Source: Lewinellaceae bacterium
GTDB taxonomy: Bacteria; Bacteroidota; Bacteroidia; Chitinophagales; Saprospiraceae
NCBI GenBank assembly: GCA_016712415.1
Contig: JADJRC010000009.1
Location: 107,001-171,000 of the forward strand
Length of the DNA: 64,000 nt
Direction of reading: 5' to 3'
Shown: positions 41,310-50,904 of the stretch, one piece after another
How positions within the stretch are numbered: position 1 is the stretch's first letter
Layout: every line of letters starts with the position of its first letter
The notes under the pieces: model-generated
Database searches by the model: none
Told to the model about the DNA's origin: nothing
Seen by the model: only the letters and a program-made list of their open reading frames with translations
Position numbers and translations under genes: made by a program

Positions 41310-42692
41310 ATGAAATACAGTCTTCTCACTGCGCTTTTTTTATTTTTCCTCGCCGGGTACGGATGCGTTTCACCCGCCGGTACCTCGCATTCCGGTTCAT
41401 CCGGTCCGTTGTTATCCGGTAAGGCCGGATTGCAGAGCGGCCCCATGCTCGGGTATGTTGATATGCGTGAGGCGCTCATCTGGGTGCAAACGAAAACCCG
41501 CGGCACCGTGCAGGTCATCTACTGGGATGCCGACAACCCCGGTGTGCAATACCGCACGGCGCCGGTACAGGGCGCCTCAGACGGGTTTATTGCCAAATGT
41601 ATCGCCGACCGGGTAGAGCCGGGGCGCAATTATGTGTACGCGGTGTACATCAACGGGAAAGCCGTTGAATTGCCCTATCCCACTACGTTCAAGACCCAGC
41701 CGCTTTGGCGCTGGCGCACCGACCCGCCCGAGTTTACGCTGGCAACGGGCAGTTGCGCCTATATCAACGAACCGGTGTACGACCGGCCCGGGAAGCCCTA
41801 TGGCTCCGACTATCAGATATTTACGAGTATCGCAGCCCGAAAACCCGACCTGATGCTTTGGCTGGGCGACAACGTGTATTACCGCGAGCCGGATTTTTTC
41901 ACGCTTACCGGCATGATGCACCGCTATACCCACGACCGCGCCACACCGGAATTGCAACCGCTGCTGGCCGCTACGGCGCATTATGCCATTTGGGACGACC
42001 ACGACTACGGTCCCGACGATTCCGACGGCACCTTTGTGCACAAGGAAAGGGCCTGGGAGGTGTTTCGCGACTTTTGGGGCAACCCGACGTACGGCGTGAA
42101 CGGCCAGAAGGGCTGCACGACCAGATTTGAATACGCCGACGTCGATTTTTTCCTGCTCGACGACCGCTATTTCCGTTCGCCCGACCGCTGTGTCAACTGC
42201 CCGAACCGAACCCTGCTGGGCAAGGAACAACTGGAATGGTTCCTCAGCGCCCTGGCGGCCAGCCGCGCACCGTTTAAAATAGTGGCTGTCGGCGGACAGG
42301 TGATTACCACCAGCACCAATAACGAAACCTGTTTTCACTATTTCCCTGCCGAGCGCGATACGATCCTTAATTTTATCGAAAAAGAAGGCATCAAAGGGGT
42401 TGTGTTTCTCACCGGCGACCGGCATTTTACCGAGTTGAGCGCCATGCAAAACAAGGCGGGCAACTGGGTGTACGACCTGACGGTATCGCCTTTTACGTCC
42501 GGCGTATATGTCAATGCAGGAACAAAAGAGGTCAATCAGTTCCGGGTAGAGGGTACTGTCGTGGAAAAGCACAACTTTGCACTCCTGCGCTTCAGCGGAC
42601 CGCGCACCAAACGCGAGGCCGAGATCAAAATATTCGACGCAGACGGCGCCGAACAATGGACCCGTACGATTACGCAGGAGGGGCTGAAGTGA
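41310..42692 (+). CDS. phoD: PhoD-like alkaline phosphatase/phosphodiesterase lipoprotein
   Basis: A 460-residue exported metallophosphatase. Lipoprotein-type leader (LFLFFLAGYGCVSP), an N-terminal fibronectin-like domain (GPMLGYVDMREALIWVQTKT) and the catalytic domain with metal-binding LWLGDNVYYRE, AIWDDHDYGPDD, VGGQVITTS and FLTGDRHFTEL, all PhoD hallmarks. The Cys in FTLATGSCAY fits the N-terminal metal ligand of PhoD. The ATG at 41310 gives the best leader. It probably releases phosphate from phosphoesters in the periplasm or at the surface. Confidence 0.9.
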   Translation: MKYSLLTALFLFFLAGYGCVSPAGTSHSGSSGPLLSGKAGLQSGPMLGYVDMREALIWVQTKTRGTVQVIYWDADNPGVQYRTAPVQGASDGFIAKCIADRVEPGRNYVYAVYINGKAVELPYPTTFKTQPLWRWRTDPPEFTLATGSCAYINEPVYDRPGKPYGSDYQIFTSIAARKPDLMLWLGDNVYYREPDFFTLTGMMHRYTHDRATPELQPLLAATAHYAIWDDHDYGPDDSDGTFVHKERAWEVFRDFWGNPTYGVNGQKGCTTRFEYADVDFFLLDDRYFRSPDRCVNCPNRTLLGKEQLEWFLSALAASRAPFKIVAVGGQVITTSTNNETCFHYFPAERDTILNFIEKEGIKGVVFLTGDRHFTELSAMQNKAGNWVYDLTVSPFTSGVYVNAGTKEVNQFRVEGTVVEKHNFALLRFSGPRTKREAEIKIFDADGAEQWTRTITQEGLK

Positions 42693-42693
42693 T

Positions 42694-42840
42694 GATTGTT
42701 TCATTGCTGAATTGTTTCATTGCTGAATTGCTGAATTGCTGCATTGCTATCCTTAAGCGTTAGATTATCCCTTCATTAACCACTCAACGCCCATCACTTA
42801 TCACTTCACTTATCACTTATCACTTATCACTCACCACTCC
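42694..42840 (+). repeat. Two short tandem arrays between phoD and gpsA
   Basis: Array 1 (42694-42750): 8-base units ATTGCTGA with variants, starting at the phoD stop codon. Array 2 (42792-42840): 7-base units CACTTAT with variants, ending 2 bases before the gpsA start. The 40 bases between are unrelated. Confidence 0.85.
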
Positions 42841-42842
42841 AC

Positions 42843-43889
42843 ATGTCTCCTTTTAATCCGGTAGGCGTCATTGGCGCAGGTAGTTTCGGCACGGCGGTAG
42901 CCAACCTGCTGGCGTACAATGCCGACGTTTTGTTGTTTAGTCGCAAGCAGGAAACGGTCGATCTTATTAACGAAACGCGGGCGCACCTGGGTGTGCGCAT
43001 ATCGGCGCGGGTCGCCGCGACCAGCGACCTGGAGGAACTCGCCCGGCGTTGTACCCTGCTGTTGCCCATTGTGCCGTCTACCAGTTTCCGGCAGACAATG
43101 CAGGCGCTGGCGCCTTACCTGCGGCCGCACCACATGGTGATACATGGCACGAAGGGCTTTGATCTGAAGGATATGGAAGAGGAGTCGCTCGAAAAGCCGG
43201 GCCTGACACTCACCCGCGACAATGTGCGTACGATGAGCGAGGTGGTGCGCGAGGAAACGAGTGTTGTCAGGGTGGGATGCCTGTCGGGCCCCAACCTGGC
43301 CATCGAGATCATGGAGGGACAGCCCACAGCCACACTCGTCGGCAGCCGCTTCCGGGAAGTGATACAGGCCGGACAGACGGCGCTCAACAGTCAGCGCTTT
43401 CACGTGTTTGGTTCTTACGACATACTCGGCGCCGAACTGGCCGGGGCACTCAAAAATATCGTCGCACTGGGTTCGGGTATTCTGGGCGGCCTGGGGCTTG
43501 GGCGCAATATACAGGGCCTGCTCATCGCGCGCGGACTGGCCGAGATGGTGTATTTCGGCAAATCGCTCGGCGCATCCAGCCAGGCTTTTATAGGTGTGGC
43601 GGGCATCGGCGACCTCGTGGCGACGGCGACGAGTATCAACAGCCGGAACTATACTTTCGGCACGCGCCTGGCCACGGGCGAAACGGCCGGACAGATCCGC
43701 GATACCATGCCCGAACTGGCCGAAGGTGTGCGCACCCTGCGCATCGCCCATCAACTTGCCCGGCAGTACAAATTGCACGTGCCGATCACCAACATGCTCT
43801 ATTCCGTGGTGTTTGAGGGCTTTCCGATTGAAAAAGCGCTGGAGTATCTGATGTCGTATCCTTATGCGGTGGATGTGGATTTTTTGTGA
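42843..43889 (+). CDS. gpsA: NAD(P)-dependent glycerol-3-phosphate dehydrogenase
   Basis: Reduces dihydroxyacetone phosphate to glycerol-3-phosphate for phospholipid synthesis. The 348-residue protein has the Rossmann motif VGVIGAGSFGTAVANLL, GTKGFDLKD, LSGPNLAIEIMEG, the catalytic lysine in LAGALKNIVALGSGI, and GVAGIGDLVATATSINSRNYTFG. Full length. The start ATG follows directly on the CACTTAT array, which therefore occupies the place of the leader and any ribosome binding site. Confidence 0.95.
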   Translation: MSPFNPVGVIGAGSFGTAVANLLAYNADVLLFSRKQETVDLINETRAHLGVRISARVAATSDLEELARRCTLLLPIVPSTSFRQTMQALAPYLRPHHMVIHGTKGFDLKDMEEESLEKPGLTLTRDNVRTMSEVVREETSVVRVGCLSGPNLAIEIMEGQPTATLVGSRFREVIQAGQTALNSQRFHVFGSYDILGAELAGALKNIVALGSGILGGLGLGRNIQGLLIARGLAEMVYFGKSLGASSQAFIGVAGIGDLVATATSINSRNYTFGTRLATGETAGQIRDTMPELAEGVRTLRIAHQLARQYKLHVPITNMLYSVVFEGFPIEKALEYLMSYPYAVDVDFL

Positions 43890-44118
43890 GAGCATACCTG
43901 ATGCGCCGGAGTACTTATGGTTATTTATGCTGATATCCATTCTTTAAAAAAGGCAGGCACACTTATTGGGGATTCCACAGAATGCTACGGTATCTGTTTT
44001 TGGGAAGTCAAATCCCCCTTTCTTGAATTTCCCGTGTCCACTTCCCCAGGATAATTATACCGGAATTCTCCGAATTTAAGTATAATTCAAAATCCGGTTG
44101 TTTAAAATCATCCCGCTC

Positions 44119-46227
44119 ATGAAAAAATACTACCTGTTATCCTTTTTCCTGATCTTTTCCAACCTGTCGACCTATGCCCAAAAGATCATTTTTGTCAACC
44201 AAAATGTGGCAGGCGGCCTCCAGAACGGCGAAGACTGGGGCAATGCATTCCACGATTTACAGCAGGGCCTCGCAGCGGCGGTCTATGGCGACGCGATATG
44301 GGTGGCGGCAGGCACATATTATCCCACTGCGACAACTGATCGAACAATCTCTTTCGTCCTCAAACAGGGTGTAAAACTATACGGCGGGTTTAACGGCACG
44401 GAAATCAACTGGAGTCAGCGCGATTATAGCCTTAACGAGACCATACTTTCCGGTAACATCGGATCACCTCTGGGGTCTGACAATTCCTATCATGTCTTGT
44501 TTGGTTCAGGGCTGGACAGTACCGCCACACTTGACGGGTTTATCGTGACAAGGGGAGGCGCAACTAGTGCTCCGTTGCCGGTCGTCAACAGCAGAGGCGG
44601 CGGCCTTTACCTCGAACCTTCACCAACCTTGTACAACAGCAACCCGCAGATATTGAATTGCCGCTTCGAACTGAATCATGCGTCCAGTGGAGGCGCTATT
44701 TATTGTGTTTACGGGTTTGCCAACGTGGTCAATCCTGTTTTTCGCAATTGCCGGTTCATCAACAACCGTGCTTCAACATTTGCGGGAGCCCTGTATAAGG
44801 GCGGGCCGGCAGCACCGGGAACACCGTCCGTTATGGAGGACTGTATTTTTCAGGGCAATGCCGCCCTGACTTCCGATGCCGGAGCTATCTATGTGACCAA
44901 TGCCGGCAATACCTTTATTTACCGGCGCTGTATTTTTGAAAAGGATTCTGCCTGGGCCGGTCTGGGCGGCGGACTGCATTTTGGAGGATTTGACTCGGGC
45001 GCCGACTCTGCCCGGCTGGTACTGGATTCCTGCATTTTCAGGGAAAACTATGCATCGGAAGGCGCCGGGATAACTTACGTCAATTATGCCGATTCCGACA
45101 TTCCTTTTACCTGCGACATTTCGGGGTGTACTTTCGAGCAAAACAAAACCCGGAACGGCGACGGCGCCGCCCTGTTTTTTTTGGGACTTCTCAACAGCAG
45201 AATGAAAGTAAACATATCAAATACCTTGTTTGAGAATAATTTGACGCTTACCTACGCGACAAACAAAATTGATAGCGGGAAAAACAGCGACCTCGAAATA
45301 AATATGAAGGGTTGCAAGTATCTGAATAATAGAAATGCAGTTAACGAAAATGCAACAAATTTTGCACTCCTCGGTGGAGTAGGAGGTATTGCCGGGCAGG
45401 GAAGCACATGCCGTATTGCCATTGACAATTGCCTGTTTGCCAACAACGGAGGAGGATTAGGCTTGCTGAGTTCACCTTTTGCCAAAGCGCGATCGACGAT
45501 TACCAACTGCACTTTTTACCGGAACAACGAATTTGTTATCGACAAAACATGGTATCCGGGGTTCGATACCACGGACAATTACGGCAACGATTGCTACATC
45601 ACAAACTGCCTTTTCTGGGAGCCGGGCAGTGCCGCCAACCAGATGTTCACGAACAACGACTTCACCAACGTGAACATGCTCAACTATTATATCGATTACA
45701 GTATGATCAATCTGCCCGGTATCAATATACCCGGCGCCGCAGGGGCCTTTGGCAGCAATGTTTACTTCGGCACCTACCCAATGTTTTCGGACACAACCGC
45801 CGGGGATTTTCGGCTCTTGTCCTGCTCGCCGGCGGTAAACAGGGGCGACAATGTAGCAGCAGATACTATTGGCCTGACAACTGACCTTGACGGGCTGCCG
45901 CGCTTTTTTGGCAACATTGTGGACCTGGGTGCATATGAAGTGCAAGATACTTGTCTAATTATAGGCAGTACCGAACCGGTTAATACACCGAAAATCGTTA
46001 TTTCTCCCAATCCGGCCCCGTCCGGAGGCTTTTTATCCATAGAGTCGACGACCTTAAAAGATATTATTCCGGTCAACTGGAGTATTTCGGATGTTTCCGG
46101 TAAAATCATAAGTCATGGTGATGTGGGTTTCGAAGGTTCGATCCCGGCTCCCGCTGTTCCGGGCATATATTTTTTGCAAATCAATGGCGATTTCAGCCCG
46201 ACGGTTTTGAGGTTTATTGTTTTTTAG
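44119..46227 (+). CDS. Right-handed beta-helix surface protein with T9SS sorting domain
   Basis: A 702-residue secreted protein. Signal peptide (MKKYYLLSFFLIFSNLSTYAQ), then IWVAAGTYYPTATTDRTISF, the usual start of choice-of-anchor-Q/polymorphic-outer-membrane-like beta-helices. About ten helical turns follow, many with CIF or CxF-x-N patterns (CRFINNRAST, CIFQGNAAL, CTFYRNNEF), and DLGAYEVQDTC. The last 80 residues are a type A T9SS domain (ISPNPAPSGGFLSIESTT). GC is lower than in the neighbours. The 230 bases upstream (43890-44118) show no gene. Likely an adhesin or surface-layer component. Confidence 0.88.
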   Translation: MKKYYLLSFFLIFSNLSTYAQKIIFVNQNVAGGLQNGEDWGNAFHDLQQGLAAAVYGDAIWVAAGTYYPTATTDRTISFVLKQGVKLYGGFNGTEINWSQRDYSLNETILSGNIGSPLGSDNSYHVLFGSGLDSTATLDGFIVTRGGATSAPLPVVNSRGGGLYLEPSPTLYNSNPQILNCRFELNHASSGGAIYCVYGFANVVNPVFRNCRFINNRASTFAGALYKGGPAAPGTPSVMEDCIFQGNAALTSDAGAIYVTNAGNTFIYRRCIFEKDSAWAGLGGGLHFGGFDSGADSARLVLDSCIFRENYASEGAGITYVNYADSDIPFTCDISGCTFEQNKTRNGDGAALFFLGLLNSRMKVNISNTLFENNLTLTYATNKIDSGKNSDLEINMKGCKYLNNRNAVNENATNFALLGGVGGIAGQGSTCRIAIDNCLFANNGGGLGLLSSPFAKARSTITNCTFYRNNEFVIDKTWYPGFDTTDNYGNDCYITNCLFWEPGSAANQMFTNNDFTNVNMLNYYIDYSMINLPGINIPGAAGAFGSNVYFGTYPMFSDTTAGDFRLLSCSPAVNRGDNVAADTIGLTTDLDGLPRFFGNIVDLGAYEVQDTCLIIGSTEPVNTPKIVISPNPAPSGGFLSIESTTLKDIIPVNWSISDVSGKIISHGDVGFEGSIPAPAVPGIYFLQINGDFSPTVLRFIVF

Positions 46228-46319
46228 CCTGAGATATTTTTTGGAGAGAGTAGGCAGCGCAGGTACCCTTTTAATTGGGGCCTGCGCTTGTCATTTGCAG
46301 ATCAGTGCGGGAATGGCAA

Positions 46320-46327
46320 TAACTTTG
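46320..46327 (+). promoter_or_regulatory. Bacteroidetes -7 element TAACTTTG
   Basis: A TAnnTTTG match 81 bases before the ATG at 46408. It lies within the longest open frame and supports the internal start. Confidence 0.45.
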
Positions 46328-46407
46328 TGCTGTATTTGACTCAATACCACGACACTTCTCCTATTTTTGGAAATTATTTCTGCCTAAGTACCCGAAAACC
46401 GTCTGCC

Positions 46408-49400
46408 ATGCGTCCAAACCTGATTTGCCTTTTTCTCGCATTACCCATTTTCCTTGCTGCCCAGAACGAGGCCGGTACGCCGGAGTCGCGTTGCCGTTAC
46501 CGCCCCAGCCGGGAGTTTATCCTTTCCAAAGCCGACACCTGCTTCAACCTGACCCGGCAGGAAGCCAACCGCGCCTTTTCCCTGCGCTGCTGGGACGAGG
46601 CCATGGCGCTGTACCGCGCCGCCAAGAGTTGCGCCAACGCCAACCAGAAGGCGCGTATGGAAATGAACAAGCGCATCCAGGCCTGCCGCGACTCTTCGGA
46701 GCAGGAGTTGCGCGACAGCGAACAACAGGCGCGGCGGCAACTGCTGCACGCCACCGCCGGCAACCTGGCTGAAGATGCGAAGGACCTTCTCAAAAATTAC
46801 GACCGCTCTCTGTCGTATCGCCTGGCCGACTTTGCAGGGCAATACATCGCACCAGGGCCGAACGGCAAATGCCTGCAGGCGCTGCTCGACGCCTGGTATT
46901 ACGAGCCGCCCATCCAGCCGGGCACACCGGGCTATAAGGATTTTCAGGTGCCTTTCTGCTACCAACTGGATTACGACCTCGGCAGCAATGTGCAGGTGCG
47001 CTTTGGCGGGAGAGACAAATACCAGCGGCTGTATGCCTTTGCGCCGGCCAGCCGGCAGTTGTATTCCTGGGACACCGGGGAATTCAAACCCGGCAAGCCG
47101 ACGCAGATCGAGGAAGGCTTCACCCGCTTCGATATTTCACCGGATGGAAAAACCATGTTGTTTTTCTCCGACAAAAGCATCCAGTTGCGGCGTGGCCGCT
47201 CGGATGTGTTCCGGATAAACGCCGCCAATGTCCAGCGCTATTGCTTCAGCGCCTCCGGCGATGAGTTTCTGTATTTCGACGAGTCGGAATCAAAAATATA
47301 CCTCGTGGATATGGAGGATGCCTATGCGCAACGCAAAGGCAGCCAGCGCCCCGGCCCGAAACTCCTGGCGCCCGCCGTCCAGTACGAAGTGCTCGGCATG
47401 GCTTATTACGAAGGCCGGATATGGCTCGGCGGGCGCGACAGCCTGGTGGTGCTGCAACGCGCGGGCAAAGAGGCCCAATGGCTGCTCGAAAAATCAGTGG
47501 CATGGAGTCAGCCCGCCAACGTGTATGCCACCGGCCTGCAGTTGTTTCCCGAACGCCAGGCCGCCGTGTTTATTTACGGCGCCGGCGCGGCGTACATCCC
47601 GATTGCGATGAACGACGGACTGCCCCAATCGACCGGACAGCCCGTGATCCTGCGGGGCACTCCGCTGGCCATCCGGCAGGATGTGTCGCTGGTGGCGCAT
47701 TCACAATCCGACAATGACCTGCTGTACCTGCTCACGACCGACAGCGGCGCGGTGCGCCACGGCGCCTACCTGCATCCCGACGACGAGTTTATGCCCATGA
47801 ACGGGGCTTTTTCGCCGGACAACCGCTGGTTTTCGGCGGCTACCGATACCGGTACCCTGAAACTGTGGGCCCTGACGGAACTGAAAAACGACGCGAGCAC
47901 CTCCCTGGCGGGCGACGACCAGGTCGAATTCAGCCCCAATGGCGACTACTTTTGCCGCTACCGCGGCGCTTCGCTGGAAATGTTTGCCACCGATACGCCG
48001 CATGAAAGGCTGTACAAATTTCCGGACACCATTGAGAATTGTGCGATCCAGGCGGTGAGCCGCAACTGGGTGGTTTATGGCACGGGAGAAAATTTCCTGC
48101 GGGCGAGGCAAACCGGTACGGGAAAGATGTTCGAATTTTCAACCGACGGCACGGAGTCGCAAAGCGCCATCGACGACGCAGAGCGTTTTGTCGCCCATAC
48201 GGTACGCGCCGATTCCGTGGTGGTGCGATCGCTGGCCAACGGCGCCGTTGTCGCGGAAAAGGCGTTTAACGGCTATGTCAACCGCCTGTATTTTGTTCCG
48301 AATACGGGAGAAATCGTCATCATACAACGCGACCAAACGGAAAGCGACCTGGCCAACCAGACCATCGCCAAAATATGGAACCCTTCCGGCAGAGAAGAGC
48401 CAAGCCGGACGGTTCGCCTGCACGACTACAATATACAGACTTCCGCCCGCTCGGCAGACGGAACGGCGGTTGCCCTCAGCAATGGCCGCGACATCCGGAT
48501 ATTCCGGCTCGACAACCTGCTCGACGAAAACGCCCGAATCCGGCAGAACGGCGAGCACTTTGTCACGGCAGTAGCCTTCAGTCCCAACGGTTCGGCACTC
48601 GCTGCGGGCTACGACGACGGTACGATCGTAGTATGGGACCTGGCGAACAGCGAACCCCTTTTTCGCTTGCAGACCAATGGTTTCTGGATTGAGTCGCTGA
48701 GTTTTTCTTCCAGCGGCGGACGGCTGCGGATCAAGACCATCGACGGTTCGCTTTTCTTCCGCGATATCGATCCCGGCGTTATCCGCGACCTGGCACAGAC
48801 GACTTTCCGCCGGCTGCTGGCCTTCACGCCGGTACAGATACGCGAATACGGCCTGGAAAGAGCGCTCGATTACTCGGGCAATTTCCAGCGCCTGGCCGAA
48901 TCGCACGATTTGCCGCTGATCCGCTCGTTCTTTGAATATTACCGCGAACAGGCCCTGAGCAGCAACAACATCGCGCGGGTGAAAAGTTATTTTGAAAGTG
49001 CCTCGCGGTTGTACTCCAAACTCGACGACCCCATTACCCAGCATGCGCTGCGCCCCACCATGCTGGAAATATATGAAGACTATATCTGGAAACTGCTGCT
49101 GCGCGAACGCAACGCGGAAGCCGACCGGCTGGTCGGCGAATTCAACAGGCTGTTCGACAAACCCTTGCCCGCAGTCAAATCCGGCGCTTTTACCGCACTG
49201 ATGCGCAACGACCTCACCAGTGCGGCACGGCTTTTTACCAACTACACCATCCGGGTATACGAGAACCCGGCCTCGCAGCCGTATTTGTGGGCAACCCTCG
49301 ACAGCCTCCAGCAAAAATTCAGGCAGTTGAGCGAGTACAACCTGTTGCAGGACCCGCAGCGGGAATGTATCTGTGGCATGTATTCCAGGGTACTCGACAT

Positions 49401-50814
49401 CAAAAACCTGTGCCCGACCATCGGCAATACCGCAGCGGTACCCTTCGATCTGGAGACGCGCCTGCGCTGGAATATTTTTCAGAACCTGTACACTGCCGCC
49501 TATATGAGCAATCATTCGGAGAAGGTGCGGTTGCTGCAACAAGCGCTCGACAATGCCAAAACGCTGTACCGCCGCAACCCGCCGGTTTGGCGCGGGCAAT
49601 TGGAAAAGGCGGCACTCCGCCTGGCTCAGGCCTATACCGACCGCGGCACGTTTGAGCAGGAAAATATTGTGTCGGCAACACTGTATCGACAGGCCCTGAA
49701 CCTGCTCGATACCTTCGGCACCTTTACAACGCTGGAACCCGCGCGGCTCAAGGCTCTGATATCAAGCCATGGGAAACTCGGCGACTACCTCGCTTCGACC
49801 GATAAAATAGCAGAGGCTATCCGGGAATACGAGGCCGGGTACAAGGTGGCCGAACGGCTGACCGCTACGGCGCCTGCCGATTCGCTGCCGTCCTATCGCA
49901 ACGACCGGATCGCACCCCTGCTCACCCAGCTCGGTATGGCGCGTTTGCTGGAGGGCAATACCGTAGCGGCTAAAAAAGTGTTTGACCAGGCTTACGAAAA
50001 CTTCACTTACGGTCTGTATTCCTATTTCTACGGCCATGTCGACCTGATGGAAGGCCGGGAGCCGGACGCCTTGCGGCGCTACAGGGAGATATACAGCGAG
50101 TTGCAACTCGGCGATGTGCTTTTTACCATCAGCAGACTGGCCGATCGTTTCCCGGCACAACGCGCGCGGCTGGAGGCCTTTGTTCCGAAGCTCCGCGAGA
50201 TGGTGCAGCGAGAACATCCCGAGATTTCCGCCGAAGGTATCGATTACCGCTTTGCGGTGCAGAAAGGCGCCTATGCGAGTGCCAATGAACGCTGGGCGGA
50301 AGCGCTCGAATGGAATGAAAAAAGCCTGGACGTCGCGAAAAAAATGATGGCCCGACCCGACCCATCCGATCTGCTGAAAGGACAATTGCTCGACGCTATG
50401 CTGTCCCAATCGTTTTACCTGCTGCACGCCGGAATACACGACACTTCAGCGTTTTCCAGGGCAATACAATGCGCGGAGTCGGCCGAGCAATACGCTGAAG
50501 AACAATACAGTTACTACCCTTACCGGGACTGGTTGCAAACCAACCGCGCACACGCCTATCTACTGCGCAACCAGCCGGGCGACCGCAATACAGCGATAGA
50601 TATCTATCGCGCATTTCTCAAAAAGAACAGTTACGCACAGGATTACTGGGAATTGCTGCAAAAAGACTTTCGCGATCTGTACAGGGCCGGTATCAGGTGG
50701 CCCAACCTGGAAAATGTAATCAAACAAATAAAACCGGCGGACATACAGCTCTCGAAAGCCGATTGGCAGGATATGGGGGTCGAACATACCGAAACCGGTA
50801 CGGATCAACGTTAA
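46408..50814 (+). CDS. Very large secreted beta-propeller/TPR-like protein
   Basis: 1468 residues from ATG 46408, chosen because a signal peptide starts there (MRPNLICLFLALPIFLAAQ) and a -7 element lies upstream. An N-terminal helical part (EAMALYRAAKSCANANQKAR; then DAKDLLKNYDRSLSYRLADF) leads to WD40-like blades (FDISPDGKTMLFFSD, PMNGAFSPDNRWFSAATDTG, TAVAFSPNGSALAAGYDDG). From about residue 850 the protein is helical repeats of TPR type (ADRLVGEFNRLFDKP; YEAGYKVAERLTATA). The NYDRSLSYRLADFAGQYI segment parallels the linker of the nSTAND-WD40 protein at 31470-35204. Function unknown; it is probably periplasmic or exported. Confidence 0.8.
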   Translation: MRPNLICLFLALPIFLAAQNEAGTPESRCRYRPSREFILSKADTCFNLTRQEANRAFSLRCWDEAMALYRAAKSCANANQKARMEMNKRIQACRDSSEQELRDSEQQARRQLLHATAGNLAEDAKDLLKNYDRSLSYRLADFAGQYIAPGPNGKCLQALLDAWYYEPPIQPGTPGYKDFQVPFCYQLDYDLGSNVQVRFGGRDKYQRLYAFAPASRQLYSWDTGEFKPGKPTQIEEGFTRFDISPDGKTMLFFSDKSIQLRRGRSDVFRINAANVQRYCFSASGDEFLYFDESESKIYLVDMEDAYAQRKGSQRPGPKLLAPAVQYEVLGMAYYEGRIWLGGRDSLVVLQRAGKEAQWLLEKSVAWSQPANVYATGLQLFPERQAAVFIYGAGAAYIPIAMNDGLPQSTGQPVILRGTPLAIRQDVSLVAHSQSDNDLLYLLTTDSGAVRHGAYLHPDDEFMPMNGAFSPDNRWFSAATDTGTLKLWALTELKNDASTSLAGDDQVEFSPNGDYFCRYRGASLEMFATDTPHERLYKFPDTIENCAIQAVSRNWVVYGTGENFLRARQTGTGKMFEFSTDGTESQSAIDDAERFVAHTVRADSVVVRSLANGAVVAEKAFNGYVNRLYFVPNTGEIVIIQRDQTESDLANQTIAKIWNPSGREEPSRTVRLHDYNIQTSARSADGTAVALSNGRDIRIFRLDNLLDENARIRQNGEHFVTAVAFSPNGSALAAGYDDGTIVVWDLANSEPLFRLQTNGFWIESLSFSSSGGRLRIKTIDGSLFFRDIDPGVIRDLAQTTFRRLLAFTPVQIREYGLERALDYSGNFQRLAESHDLPLIRSFFEYYREQALSSNNIARVKSYFESASRLYSKLDDPITQHALRPTMLEIYEDYIWKLLLRERNAEADRLVGEFNRLFDKPLPAVKSGAFTALMRNDLTSAARLFTNYTIRVYENPASQPYLWATLDSLQQKFRQLSEYNLLQDPQRECICGMYSRVLDIKNLCPTIGNTAAVPFDLETRLRWNIFQNLYTAAYMSNHSEKVRLLQQALDNAKTLYRRNPPVWRGQLEKAALRLAQAYTDRGTFEQENIVSATLYRQALNLLDTFGTFTTLEPARLKALISSHGKLGDYLASTDKIAEAIREYEAGYKVAERLTATAPADSLPSYRNDRIAPLLTQLGMARLLEGNTVAAKKVFDQAYENFTYGLYSYFYGHVDLMEGREPDALRRYREIYSELQLGDVLFTISRLADRFPAQRARLEAFVPKLREMVQREHPEISAEGIDYRFAVQKGAYASANERWAEALEWNEKSLDVAKKMMARPDPSDLLKGQLLDAMLSQSFYLLHAGIHDTSAFSRAIQCAESAEQYAEEQYSYYPYRDWLQTNRAHAYLLRNQPGDRNTAIDIYRAFLKKNSYAQDYWELLQKDFRDLYRAGIRWPNLENVIKQIKPADIQLSKADWQDMGVEHTETGTDQR

Positions 50815-50875
50815 GTCGATTATGGCATATGCTATTTTTCCTCGTATCACGTGCTGCCCGACGGGTACCGTTACA

Positions 50876-50883
50876 TACCTTTG
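50876..50883 (+). promoter_or_regulatory. Bacteroidetes -7 element TACCTTTG
   Basis: Perfect TAnnTTTG match 21 bases before the ATG of the HD-Pycsar effector gene, in the spacer after the large propeller gene. Confidence 0.55.
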
Positions 50884-50904
50884 CCGGCCAACCTTTTTTA
50901 GAAC

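Noticed and set aside
48139..49599. Minus-strand ORF of 486 codons
   Set aside because: Shadow of the large secreted propeller gene; composition typical of antisense frames in GC-rich DNA.
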